A DNA stretch of 64,000 nt from Pseudodesulfovibrio sp. S3 (GTDB taxonomy: Bacteria; Desulfobacterota; Desulfovibrionia; Desulfovibrionales; Desulfovibrionaceae), in assembly GCF_004025585.1 (NCBI RefSeq), contig NZ_QTZO01000004.1:1-64000 (forward strand), read 5' to 3'. Below are positions 1-8,148 of the stretch, one piece after another. Positions within the stretch are counted from its first letter, which is position 1, and every line of letters begins with the position of its first letter. A model generated the notes under the pieces. That model saw only the letters and a list, made by a program, of their open reading frames with translations. It had not been told where the DNA came from and ran no database searches. The translations under genes and the position numbers were made by a program.

Positions 1-78
1 TAAGAGACACATCCCCTCCCTTTTCCTAAACTTCTTACTACCGCTTTGCGGAGGGTGGGGCAGGGGGCTTGAATTCGT

Positions 79-1527
79 TTATTTTTTTTCCAGGCCGAGT
101 TTGGCGACTACGTTGTCTGCGGTTTTTCTGGTGTACTCTTTTTCGGAGAGGGCTTCCTTTTCCTCGGGCGAAATGACCAGTTCCGGCTTGTTGGCAAGGG
201 CTGTGTCAGGGGTGACTTCGAACTCGGGCGGGAAGCTGTTGTTGAAATACATGTTCTGGAAGTCCACGAACTTGAGCTGGTGGGCCGTGGAGTCCAGGAT
301 GCACAGTTCCTCTCTGGTGACCAGGCCAAGTTCCAGGGCGCGTTTGGCTCCGGCAAAGGATTCGCCGCCCTGAGTGCAGGCGATGTGGCCGTTCATGTTG
401 GCCTGGATCATGGAATCCATGATCTGCTGCTCGGTCACCTGTATGACCTGGAAGGCATCCGGGCCGCCCACCGCTTCGAACTTCTCGGCGAAGTATTTGA
501 CGCGGGGGAAGGAGACCGGGTTGCCGATCATGGCGGCCTGGGCCACGGAGGCACTGACCGTCATGGGGGCGTATTTGCGTTCCTTGGGATTGTCTACGGA
601 GTAATAGCGGTAGACCGGGTCCGCGTGATGGGACTGGACGCCGAAGATGCGCGGCAGGTCATGGATGATGTTCAGGTCATAGAGCTTGAGGAAACCGGCC
701 ATGATGGCGGTGATATTGCCCGCATTGCCGATGGGAACGAAGATGCATTTGCCTTTCAGGTCCCAGTCGTACCATTGGGCGCACTCAAAGGCGTAGGATT
801 CCTGGCCGAGGATGCGCCAGGCGTTCTTGGAGTTGAGCAGGGCCACGCGGTAGTTGTCGGCCAGGTGTTCCACCACCTTCATGCAGTCGTCGAACACGCC
901 GGGCACTTCCAGGACCACGGCGCCGGAACCCAGCGGTTGGGCGAGCTGGGCCGCAGTGACCTTGCCGTGGGGCAGGATGACCACGGATTTGATGGCCCCG
1001 CCCACATAGGAGGCGTAGAGCGCGGCCGCGGCCGACGTATCGCCGGTAGAGGCGCAAACCGTGAGAATCTGGTCCCATCCGTGGCGGCGGATCAGGGAAC
1101 GAAGATAGGAAAAGCCGCAGGCCATGCCGCGATCCTTGAATGAGGCGGACGGGTTCTGGCCGTCGTTTTTGTAGGCGGTGGTCAGGCCGGTGGCCGCGTT
1201 GAGCGTCGAACTGGATTCGATCACGGGCGTATTGCCCTCGCCCAGATAGACGATGTCCTCTTCCTCAAGCACCGGGGCCATGAGTTCATAAAAACGGAAG
1301 ATGCCGCGCAGGGCGGTCTTCTTGGAGGCTGCACGACCGTCGAAAATTTCGCGCCATTGGTCGCCCGGTATCTTCTTCAGCTCGTCGAAGAGCAGGTTGT
1401 CGAGCAGGAATACGCCGCCGCAATCTGGGCAGGTGTAGTGCAGCTCGTCCGTGGGGAATCGCTTGCCGCAACCGAGGCAGAAGTATTCCATGTGTCCGCG
1501 ATAGGAAGGGAAAAGATCGGCAGTCAT
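79..1527 (-). CDS. thrC: Threonine synthase
   Basis: PLP-dependent enzyme that converts O-phosphohomoserine to threonine in the cytoplasm. The 482-residue product begins with a zinc-ribbon-like module (C17-x2-C20 and C33-x2-C36), seen in one threonine synthase subgroup, followed by the fold-type II PLP domain; the PLP lysine sits in NPSASFKDRG near residue 130. The frame stays open upstream to 1860, but I chose the ATG at 1527 because a GGGTGAG Shine-Dalgarno-like stretch precedes it and the upstream residues look non-coding. It diverges from the patatin gene across about 180 bp. No clear terminator is visible in the 78 bases left of its stop. Confidence 0.93.
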   Translation of the reverse strand: MTADLFPSYRGHMEYFCLGCGKRFPTDELHYTCPDCGGVFLLDNLLFDELKKIPGDQWREIFDGRAASKKTALRGIFRFYELMAPVLEEEDIVYLGEGNTPVIESSSTLNAATGLTTAYKNDGQNPSASFKDRGMACGFSYLRSLIRRHGWDQILTVCASTGDTSAAAALYASYVGGAIKSVVILPHGKVTAAQLAQPLGSGAVVLEVPGVFDDCMKVVEHLADNYRVALLNSKNAWRILGQESYAFECAQWYDWDLKGKCIFVPIGNAGNITAIMAGFLKLYDLNIIHDLPRIFGVQSHHADPVYRYYSVDNPKERKYAPMTVSASVAQAAMIGNPVSFPRVKYFAEKFEAVGGPDAFQVIQVTEQQIMDSMIQANMNGHIACTQGGESFAGAKRALELGLVTREELCILDSTAHQLKFVDFQNMYFNNSFPPEFEVTPDTALANKPELVISPEEKEALSEKEYTRKTADNVVAKLGLEKK

Positions 1528-1707
1528 TGGCTCACCCGATGGGAAAAGGTTCTTGATTATTTTTCGGCCCGCAAAGGCAAGAAAGGTTCGCCCAAAAGGT
1601 AGTGTATGGCAAGTCAAAATGTTGTAGGTTATTCTCAGGTGAGCGGGGCAGGGGCACCTATTGCGACCCATTCGGCAGACACCGGAACGATCAAAGGAAG
1701 CGGTCTC

Positions 1708-2589
1708 ATGAAGAAACGGAAAACGGTTTCGCTCGTCCTTGGCAGTGGTGGCGCGCGAGGGCTGGCCCATATTGGCGTCATCCATTGGCTTGAGGAGAAC
1801 GGTTACGCCATTAAGTCCATCTCGGGTTCTTCCATGGGAGCCCTTGTCGGCGGCATCCATGCCATCGGCAAGCTCGATGAATTCGAGAAATGGGTCCGGG
1901 CCGTCACCCGGAGTGACATGCTCAAGCTGCTCGACCTGTCTATGGGGATGGATGGCCTGTTCAAAGGCGGCAAGATCATCAACACCCTGAAAAGCCTGGT
2001 GGGTGACAGCCGTATTGAGGATCTGCCCATAGATTTCACGGCCGTGGCCACGAATATTTCCCGGGCCAAGGAGGTCTGGTTTGACGAAGGTCCCATGTTC
2101 GACGCCATCCGGGCTTCCATATCATTGCCGCTTTTCTTCACCCCATACAAACACAAGGGAGAGGATTTGGTTGATGGCGGCATTCTCAATCCGGTGCCCA
2201 TAGCACCGACCTTCAGGGATCAGACCGATGTCACCATTGCGGTCAACGTGTGTGGGGCTCCCGGTGAGGGGCTTGAGGATTCGTTGGATGCAGGGCCTGA
2301 GGAGAAGTCGGCTTTGACCGAGGCCATTTCGGATTTCTTGGGCAAAGTCCGGTCGAGCATTCCCAGGGGAACGGCGAACATCGGGGCGTATGATATAGTG
2401 GCCCAATCGTTCGAGACCATGCAGGGTACGATTGCACGGCAGAAAATTGCTGCCTATCCGCCCGACTATGTTCTGGAAATACCGAAAAATCTCTGCAAAA
2501 TTCTGGAATTTCACAAGGCGGCACCGCTCATTCAGTACGGGTACGACAAGGCGGCCGGGGTGCTGCCGTCCGTGTTCATGGGGAAGTGA
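1708..2589 (+). CDS. Patatin-like phospholipase (RssA/YchK type)
   Basis: Predicted serine acyl-hydrolase acting on lipids, 293 residues. Seen: oxyanion-hole motif GSGGARG (12-18), nucleophile elbow G-S-S-M-G with Ser42, and the D-G-G motif of the Ser-Asp dyad near Asp156. There is no signal peptide or membrane helix, so it is probably cytoplasmic or peripheral to the membrane. The ATG at 1708 is preceded by AAGGAAG at good spacing; the longer open frame from 1606 has no such site. The gene stops 3 bases before the converging DUF456 gene. The natural substrate cannot be read from sequence. Confidence 0.85.
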   Translation: MKKRKTVSLVLGSGGARGLAHIGVIHWLEENGYAIKSISGSSMGALVGGIHAIGKLDEFEKWVRAVTRSDMLKLLDLSMGMDGLFKGGKIINTLKSLVGDSRIEDLPIDFTAVATNISRAKEVWFDEGPMFDAIRASISLPLFFTPYKHKGEDLVDGGILNPVPIAPTFRDQTDVTIAVNVCGAPGEGLEDSLDAGPEEKSALTEAISDFLGKVRSSIPRGTANIGAYDIVAQSFETMQGTIARQKIAAYPPDYVLEIPKNLCKILEFHKAAPLIQYGYDKAAGVLPSVFMGK

Positions 2590-2592
2590 GGT

Positions 2593-3090
2593 TCAGGGCC
2601 AGACTTTGGGGATGGACAGGATGACGATGACCGCGCCGATGGCGGTTTTGACCGTGAAGCCGAGTGCCTTGCCAACGAACGCGCCCTTGGCGGCACGAAA
2701 GGCTTCGGATTTGGAGCGACCGGGCATTTCAGCGACCAGACAACCGAGGTAGGCTCCGCCCAGTGCGCCAATGAGTGCGCCCAGCCCAAAGAGGAAGGAT
2801 GCACCGAAAATGGCCCCGGCAATGGCTCCGATGATTCCCCCGACATTGCCGCGGGTAGAGGCCCCGTAACGTCCGGCCCCCCACGCCTGAAGTCCGAATT
2901 CCAGCACTTCGGCCACCACGGCCACCACGGCCATGCCTATGATGAAACTCCACTCCATGGATTCCGGATAGACGTATTTCCACAGCGATACCAAGCCCAG
3001 CGCCACCCAGTTTGCAGGCAGGCTGAAGATCTGGAGAACCTGTGAAAAGGCCAGTCCGATGATGAGCAGTATGGCCCAGACATATTCCAT
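2593..3090 (-). CDS. DUF456-family membrane protein
   Basis: A 165-residue, very hydrophobic protein with about four membrane segments. A long glycine- and alanine-rich stretch in the middle (GGIIGAIAGAIFGA and GALIGALGGAYLG) is typical of DUF456 proteins. Function unknown. It follows the PaaK-like ligase by 6 bases and is probably the last gene of the hisD-to-DUF456 minus-strand run. It converges on the patatin gene with almost no spacer. Confidence 0.75.
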   Translation of the reverse strand: MEYVWAILLIIGLAFSQVLQIFSLPANWVALGLVSLWKYVYPESMEWSFIIGMAVVAVVAEVLEFGLQAWGAGRYGASTRGNVGGIIGAIAGAIFGASFLFGLGALIGALGGAYLGCLVAEMPGRSKSEAFRAAKGAFVGKALGFTVKTAIGAVIVILSIPKVWP

Positions 3091-3096
3091 GATGGG

Positions 3097-4386
3097 CTAT
3101 TCCTCGTTGCGCCGATCCACCACTCTCACGGCCTTGCCTTCGGACTTGGGAATGGAGTTCGACTGGCACAGTTCCACGCGCGGCGTGAGCAGTATCTCGT
3201 TGCACAGGTTCTTTGCGATCTGTTTCTGCAACCCCTGCAAGGCGCGCATGTCTTCCACGAAATATTCGTCCTTGATCTCGACCTTGACCTTCATCTGGTC
3301 GGACACGCCTTCGCGCACCAGCTCGATGAGGTAGTTCTGGCCCACTTCGGGCATGGCCATGAGACATTGTTCGATCTGCATGGGGTAGATGTTCACGCCC
3401 TTGAGAATCATCATGTCGTCGGCGCGGCCCGCAATGCGGTCGATACGGCGATGAGTGCGGCCGCATTCGCATTTGCCGGGCATGAAGCGGGTCAGGTCGC
3501 GGGTGCGGTAGCGGATGATGGGCATGCCCTCGCGGGTGAGGGTGGTCATGACCAATTCGCCGATCTCGCCTTCGGCCACATGGTCGCCGGTTTCAGGGTC
3601 GATGATCTCGGCTATGTAGGCGTCCTCCCACAGGTGCATGCCCTTTTGGTGCACGCATTCGAAGGCCACGCCGGGGCCGTTCATCTCCGACAGGCCGTAG
3701 GAGTTGTAGGCCTTGATGTGCATCATTTCCTCGATCTTGGCGCGGGCCTCCTCGGTATGGGGTTCCGCGCCGATGAGTGCGATGCGCCAGGGCATGTCCT
3801 TGGTGTCGAAACCGGCTTCCTGGACTTTCTGCGCAAAATAGAGGGCAAAGGACGGGATGATGTGCAGCACCGAAACGTTGTGGTCGCGGATGAGCTTGAT
3901 CTGTCGTTTGGTGTTTCCCGCGCCTGCCGGGATGGTCAGCATGCCGAGCCGTTCGGCCCCGTAGTGGATGCCGAGGCCGCCGGTGAACAGGCCGTATCCG
4001 GACATGTTCTGGCATACGTCGGACTTGCGGCAACCGCAGGCGTGCATGCTGCGGGCCATGAGGTCGGCCCAGGTCTCCAGATCCTTCCGGGTGTAGAAGA
4101 TCGCCGTGGGCGTGCCCGTGGTGCCGCTCGACGCGTGCAGGCGCACGAAATCGTCCAGGGACCGGGTCAGGAGCCCGTGGGGATACTGGCTGCGCAAGTC
4201 GTCCTTGGTGGTGAAGGGAAGTTTGGTGATGTCTGCCACCGTCTGAAAATCTTCCGGGTTCAATCCGGCAAGCCGCGCACCGTAGAAGGGAGAGTGCTTG
4301 GCGTTCGTGATGGTCTCCTTGAGACGTTCAACCTGAAGCTGTTCCAGGGCGGAGCGGTCCATGGCTTCTACTGAGTCGTAGTACAT
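3097..4386 (-). CDS. Phenylacetate-CoA ligase-like AMP-forming acyl-CoA ligase
   Basis: Member of the PaaK branch of adenylate-forming enzymes, which activate aryl acids to CoA thioesters through an acyl-adenylate. The 429-residue length is typical. Seen: the phosphate-binding loop SSGTTGTP near residues 91-98, the YRTRDLTRF region, and the C-terminal hinge/lid with DDMMILKGVNIYP. No phenylacetate-degradation genes are nearby. In Desulfovibrio-type genomes such ligases often occur singly and may act on phenylacetate or indoleacetate; the substrate is not determined here. It lies 21 bases after dnaB. Confidence 0.85.
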   Translation of the reverse strand: MYYDSVEAMDRSALEQLQVERLKETITNAKHSPFYGARLAGLNPEDFQTVADITKLPFTTKDDLRSQYPHGLLTRSLDDFVRLHASSGTTGTPTAIFYTRKDLETWADLMARSMHACGCRKSDVCQNMSGYGLFTGGLGIHYGAERLGMLTIPAGAGNTKRQIKLIRDHNVSVLHIIPSFALYFAQKVQEAGFDTKDMPWRIALIGAEPHTEEARAKIEEMMHIKAYNSYGLSEMNGPGVAFECVHQKGMHLWEDAYIAEIIDPETGDHVAEGEIGELVMTTLTREGMPIIRYRTRDLTRFMPGKCECGRTHRRIDRIAGRADDMMILKGVNIYPMQIEQCLMAMPEVGQNYLIELVREGVSDQMKVKVEIKDEYFVEDMRALQGLQKQIAKNLCNEILLTPRVELCQSNSIPKSEGKAVRVVDRRNEE

Positions 4387-4407
4387 AATGGTATTGTGGG
4401 CTTGAGG

Positions 4408-5862
4408 TTAGTCGGATTCCTGATGAAATCCTTGGGGAAGTTCAGACGGATAGGCTGTCGCGTCCATGTTCTCAAAGAGCGTGTATTCCTTTTTGAAGAA
4501 CAGCTCGCATCGGCCCGTGGGTCCGTTACGCTGCTTACCGATGATGACTTCCGCATGATTTTTGAGCGGATTGTCCTCACTTTTGTTGTAGGCGGCGTCG
4601 CGATAGAGAAAGATGATGATATCCGCGTCCTGTTCGATGGCGCCGGATTCGCGAAGGTCCGACATCATGGGGCGTTTGTCCGTGCGTTCTTCCACCTTGC
4701 GGTTGAGCTGTGAAAGGGCGATGACCGGCACGTCCAGCTCTTTGGCCAGGGCCTTGAGGTGACGGGAAATATCGGAAATCTCCTGTTCGCGGGAGTCCGG
4801 ACGGGCACTGGAGCGCATGAGCTGGAGGTAGTCGACCACCACCAGGCCGAGGTTGTGTTCCGCCTTGAGACGACGGCAACGGGCCTGGAGCTCCAATGTG
4901 GACAGGGCCGGGGTGTCGTCGATGAAAATCGGGGCCTGGGTGAGCACATCGCCGCCCTCGTGGAGGCTGAGCCAGTCCTGATCGTCCAGATAGCCGGTAC
5001 GCAGGTTGCTGAGTTCCACCTTGCATTGCACTGCCAGCAAACGGGTCATGAGCTGCTCCATGCTCATTTCCAGGGAGAATATGGCCGTGGGGCATTCGGA
5101 CCGGACCGCAGCCCGCAGGGCCACGTTCAGGGCGAATGCGGTCTTGCCCATGGAGGGGCGGCCCGCGATGATGATCAGGTCGGATTTCTGCAACCCGGCG
5201 GTCATGGCGTCAAAGTCGTGATAGTGGGTCTGGATGCCGGTGACCACGGACTTGTTGTTGAACCGGGCTGTCAGTTCTTCAAAGACCTTGGGCACGAGCT
5301 GACCGCTGGCCAGCATACCGCGCATTTCCTTGCTCTGGGCGATCTGGAAAATTTCCTTTTCCGATTCGTCCAGGACCTCGTCTACATCGCGGGAGGAAAA
5401 ACAGTTGGAGATAATCCCGCTGGAAATATCGATGAGCTGGCGCAGGATGCACTTGTCGCGCACTATCTGCGCGTGATGCAAAGCATTGGATGCGCTGATG
5501 ACGGAGTCGGAAAGTTCCGCCAGATAGACCGGACCGCCTACGGTTCCAAGGGTGTCGTTCTTGGCCAGCTGGTTGGCGACAGTGACCACGTCAATGGGCT
5601 GGTGAGTGTCGTACAGCTGGATGAAGGCCTTGAAGATGTCGCGATGGACAGGGGAATAGAAGTCCTGATCGGAGATGATATCCACCAGTTGGTGGAACAT
5701 GTGTTCTGATTGGAAGACGCCGCCGAGAACGGCCTGTTCGGCTTCCAGGGAGTGTGGGGGAACTTTGCGTAATAGATCGGAAGAGGCCCTGTCCAGGGCC
5801 TCTTCCGGTTTATTGGCATATTGGCCTTTGTTAGGCCTCTGTGGTTTCGGCGTCTTCGGCAT
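4408..5862 (-). CDS. dnaB: Replicative DNA helicase DnaB
   Basis: Hexameric 5'-3' helicase of the replication fork; 484 residues, normal length. The N-terminal domain starts around the PPHSLEAEQAVLGG motif. The RecA-like C-terminal domain carries Walker A GRPSMGKTAF, the Walker B-like region VVVDYLQLM and the late motif LRESGAIEQDAD. The chosen ATG at 5862 lies inside rplI, giving a 32-base overlap that suggests translational coupling. No alternative ATG precedes the conserved N-terminal domain. The rpsF-rpsR-rplI-dnaB order is a common bacterial arrangement. Confidence 0.96.
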   Translation of the reverse strand: MPKTPKPQRPNKGQYANKPEEALDRASSDLLRKVPPHSLEAEQAVLGGVFQSEHMFHQLVDIISDQDFYSPVHRDIFKAFIQLYDTHQPIDVVTVANQLAKNDTLGTVGGPVYLAELSDSVISASNALHHAQIVRDKCILRQLIDISSGIISNCFSSRDVDEVLDESEKEIFQIAQSKEMRGMLASGQLVPKVFEELTARFNNKSVVTGIQTHYHDFDAMTAGLQKSDLIIIAGRPSMGKTAFALNVALRAAVRSECPTAIFSLEMSMEQLMTRLLAVQCKVELSNLRTGYLDDQDWLSLHEGGDVLTQAPIFIDDTPALSTLELQARCRRLKAEHNLGLVVVDYLQLMRSSARPDSREQEISDISRHLKALAKELDVPVIALSQLNRKVEERTDKRPMMSDLRESGAIEQDADIIIFLYRDAAYNKSEDNPLKNHAEVIIGKQRNGPTGRCELFFKKEYTLFENMDATAYPSELPQGFHQESD

Positions 5863-6373
5863 TCTCTACGGATTCCTCGACGGCCTCGGCCTCTTTTGCT
5901 TCGGGTTCTTTGATTTCTTCAACAGGACGGCCATGACGGATGACGGCGAGCTTCAGTACGCCGAGGACATCCGGGTGGAGACGAATCTCGATCTCGTACT
6001 CGCCGAGAGCGCGGATGGGTTCGGCCAGGAGGATCTTGCGGCGATCGATGTCGACGCCGGCTGCTTCCATGGCATCGCCGATGTTGGAGGTGGTGACAGA
6101 GCCGTAAAGCTTGTCGCCGTCGCCAACGCGCACTGCGATTTCAACAGGATTGGCGGCGATGCGATCGGCCAGACCTTCGGCCTGGGCGCGCAGCGAATCG
6201 GCATGTTCCTGCAGTTTGCGGCGTTCGAGTTCGAAGGCCTTCAGGTTGGCGTTGGTTGCGGGTTTGGCCAACCCCTGAGGGATCAGGTAGTTGCGACCAT
6301 AACCGGCCTTGACAGTGACGATATCTCCGAGTCGACCCAGTGAGTCGACGTCAGCGCGTAATATAAGTTTCAT
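5831..6373 (-). CDS. rplI: 50S ribosomal protein L9
   Basis: Binds 23S rRNA near the L1 stalk. The N-terminal domain shows the L9 signature region (GRNYLIPQGLA, residues about 26-36), followed by the long connecting helix and the C-terminal domain. The 180 residues exceed the usual roughly 150 because of an acidic, glutamate- and alanine-rich tail (KEPEAKEAEAVEESVENAED) that looks disordered. The tail-coding DNA is the part that overlaps the start of dnaB. Confidence 0.96.
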   Translation of the reverse strand: MKLILRADVDSLGRLGDIVTVKAGYGRNYLIPQGLAKPATNANLKAFELERRKLQEHADSLRAQAEGLADRIAANPVEIAVRVGDGDKLYGSVTTSNIGDAMEAAGVDIDRRKILLAEPIRALGEYEIEIRLHPDVLGVLKLAVIRHGRPVEEIKEPEAKEAEAVEESVENAEDAETTEA

Positions 6374-6385
6374 CAGTCCTCCCTC

Positions 6386-6649
6386 CTACATGGAGCTCCG
6401 TTTCTTCACATCGGTGCTGTGAACGGTGGTGTAGAAAAGCAGGGCCATCTGACGAGCGCGCTTGATTTCGTTGGTCAGTCTGCGCTGATGCTTGGCACAG
6501 GTACCGGTGATGCGGCGGGCAATGATCTTGCCGCGCTCGGTCACGAAATCACGAAGGATATCGGGGCGCTTGTAATCCAGGGGCAGCTCTTTATCCGCGC
6601 AGAAGCGGCAGAACTTCTTCCTCGGGGTGAATTTCTTGCGAAAAGCCAT
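6386..6649 (-). CDS. rpsR: 30S ribosomal protein S18
   Basis: 87-residue small-subunit protein that pairs with S6 on the 16S rRNA platform. The KFCRFCADK motif and the C-terminal [20 protein letters not shown] block are characteristic of S18. CRFC makes it a cysteine-containing version that may bind zinc (inference). It sits 11 bases after rpsF and 12 before rplI. Confidence 0.97.
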   Translation of the reverse strand: MAFRKKFTPRKKFCRFCADKELPLDYKRPDILRDFVTERGKIIARRITGTCAKHQRRLTNEIKRARQMALLFYTTVHSTDVKKRSSM

Positions 6650-6660
6650 GGTGAAACCTC

Positions 6661-6951
6661 CTAGGCAGCCAGTTTGACGGTCATGAATTTGAAGATGCCG
6701 TCGGTGATGCGGATGTTGCGTTCCAGCTCGGCGACCAGGGCACCGGGAGCTTCAAACACAAGGCGCACATAGTATCCACGGGTCTGCTTCTCGACCGGGT
6801 AGGCCAGTTGGCGCATGCCCCAGTCATCGGTCTCAACCATTTTGCCGCCGTCACGGTCCACGATGCCGGTGAGGGTGGTCAGGATTGCTTTCCTGTCATC
6901 CTCAGCCAACTCCGGGGAGAGAAGGACGAGCGTCTCGTAATTGTTTGCCAT
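6661..6951 (-). CDS. rpsF: 30S ribosomal protein S6
   Basis: 96-residue partner of S18. The conserved N-terminus [13 protein letters not shown] and the region [19 protein letters not shown] identify it. The ATG at 6951 has an AAGGAG Shine-Dalgarno at good spacing; the open frame extends to 7068, but that extension does not resemble S6. Its own promoter lies upstream (7015-7043), and the leader contains a small perfect hairpin, possibly a feedback site. Confidence 0.96.
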   Translation of the reverse strand: MANNYETLVLLSPELAEDDRKAILTTLTGIVDRDGGKMVETDDWGMRQLAYPVEKQTRGYYVRLVFEAPGALVAELERNIRITDGIFKFMTVKLAA

Positions 6952-6979
6952 TTCTATAAACTCCTTTTGGTCATTGGCC

Positions 6980-6997
6980 CTCCTCCACCTGGAGGAG
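6980..6997 (-). promoter_or_regulatory. Hairpin in the rpsF leader
   Basis: In the transcript the leader contains CUCCUCC-AGGU-GGAGGAG, a 7-bp stem with a 4-base loop, about 30 bases before the rpsF start. Many bacteria regulate the rpsF operon by an S6:S18-binding leader structure. Whether this hairpin is that element is inference; I could not match the full consensus. Confidence 0.35.
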
Positions 6998-7014
6998 AGC
7001 AAGGCAAGAGGGGT

Positions 7015-7043
7015 TACATATTGGTAATTGATGCCTCTGTCAA
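7015..7043 (-). promoter_or_regulatory. Sigma70-type promoter for rpsF-rpsR-rplI-dnaB
   Basis: On the minus strand, TTGACA (7043-7038) is followed after exactly 17 bases by TATGTA (7020-7015). It lies just after the small gene ending at 7069 and about 65 bases before rpsF. The perfect -35 box and optimal spacing make it a good candidate for the main ribosomal-protein promoter. Confidence 0.7.
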
Positions 7044-7068
7044 GTCGAGCATCCCCCTCTCGGGCCAT

Positions 7069-7215
7069 CTACTTGTTCTCATCATCTTTTTCGGGCGGCG
7101 TCCAGCCGCATTGTTCCTTGCCCGGGCCTCAACCGACGTTGAATTTGCCTCGGAGGAACCGGCCAACGACCAGGCCCAGGGCGATAAGGCCCAGCAGTTG
7201 CAACCACTCCGGCAT
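7069..7215 (-). CDS. Tiny membrane protein with in-frame TGA; candidate selenoprotein
   Basis: The ATG at 7215 is preceded by GGGAGG at good spacing and lies 10 bases after purC. It encodes 28 residues: one membrane helix (WLQLLGLIALGLVVGRFL) and a basic stretch, then TGA at 7131-7129. The same frame continues for 19 sensible codons (GPGKEQCGWTPPEKDDENK) to TAG at 7071-7069. The tail is hydrophilic, uses codons common in this genome and has a Cys seven residues after the TGA. A hairpin GCGGC-UGGAC-GCCGC begins 20 bases after UGA, with a G as second loop base, compatible with published bacterial SECIS consensus rules. Reading TGA as selenocysteine would give a 48-residue protein. Alternatives are a plain 28-residue protein, a nonsense mutation or a sequencing error. 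The membrane-protein part is fairly secure; selenocysteine is inference. Confidence 0.5.
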
Positions 7216-7225
7216 GGGAACCTCC

Positions 7226-8122
7226 CTAGACCTTGAGGTCTTCGCCGGTTAAAAGCTTGTATGCTTCCAGATACTTGGCGCGAGTTGCATCGGCGATGTC
7301 CTTGGGCACGCTGGGTGCCGGAGGCTGCTTGTTGAAGCCGATTTCCAGCAGCCAATCCCGAAAGTATTGCTTGTCGAAGCTGGGCTGGGATTTTCCCGGA
7401 GCATAACCCTTCTCAGGCCAGAAACGGGATGAATCAGGGGTCAGGGCTTCGTCGATGAAGACCAGTTCACCGTCGATCAGGCCGAATTCGAATTTGGTAT
7501 CCGCAATGAGGATGCCGCGCTTCTTGGCGTAGTCGCGAGCGCGGGTATAGATGGCCAGGGCCAGCTTCTCCACTTTGCGCATCATCTCTTCGCCCAGCAG
7601 TTCGGCGGCTTTTCCCAGGGAGATGTTCTCGTCGTGCGCTCCCAGGTCCGCCTTGGTGGACGGGGTGAACAGCGCGGTCTCGAGCATTTCGGATTCCTTG
7701 AGGTTCGCGGGAAGCTTGTGGCCGCAGACTTCACCTGTCTTGAGGTAGTCGGACCAGCCGGAGCCGGTGATGAAGCCGCGCACGATGCATTCGATGGGCA
7801 GGGGGTTGGCCTTCTTGGCCAATACGGAGCGGTCCTGAAGTTCTGCCTTGTACTTGTGCAGCGGTTCCGGGTAGTCGTCGACATTGGTGGAGATGATGTG
7901 GTTGGGCACCAGGTCTTTCATCATATCCATCCAGAACAGGGTGATCAGGTTGAGAACCTTGCCCTTGTCCTCGATGGGATCGGGCATGACCACGTCAAAG
8001 GCGGAGATGCGGTCGGTGGTCACCAGGAGCAGGGTGTTATCGTCTATCTCGTAAATGTCCCGGACTTTGCCCTTGGAGATGAGCGGATATTCGGTGATGT
8101 TGGTTTCAAGAACGGCAGCCAT
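7226..8122 (-). CDS. purC: Phosphoribosylaminoimidazole-succinocarboxamide synthase (SAICAR synthetase)
   Basis: Purine biosynthesis: ATP-dependent joining of aspartate to CAIR. The 298-residue length matches the longer, yeast-like branch. Seen: the N-terminal ATP loop KGKVRDIYEI, the SAICAR motif region ECIVRGFITGSGW, and DTKFEFGLIDGELVFIDEALTPDSSRFW. A GAGGGAAG Shine-Dalgarno precedes the ATG at 8122. It lies 26 bases after hisD, forming a small biosynthetic run that leads into the tiny membrane gene. Confidence 0.96.
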   Translation of the reverse strand: MAAVLETNITEYPLISKGKVRDIYEIDDNTLLLVTTDRISAFDVVMPDPIEDKGKVLNLITLFWMDMMKDLVPNHIISTNVDDYPEPLHKYKAELQDRSVLAKKANPLPIECIVRGFITGSGWSDYLKTGEVCGHKLPANLKESEMLETALFTPSTKADLGAHDENISLGKAAELLGEEMMRKVEKLALAIYTRARDYAKKRGILIADTKFEFGLIDGELVFIDEALTPDSSRFWPEKGYAPGKSQPSFDKQYFRDWLLEIGFNKQPPAPSVPKDIADATRAKYLEAYKLLTGEDLKV

Positions 8123-8148
8123 GATTCTTCCCTCTTATTAATGTAATA

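Noticed and set aside
7129-7131. Frameshift as the reason for the TGA in the tiny purC-adjacent gene
   Set aside because: The downstream tail is in the same frame as the membrane part, so no frameshift is needed; only stop-codon recoding, nonsense mutation or chance remain.
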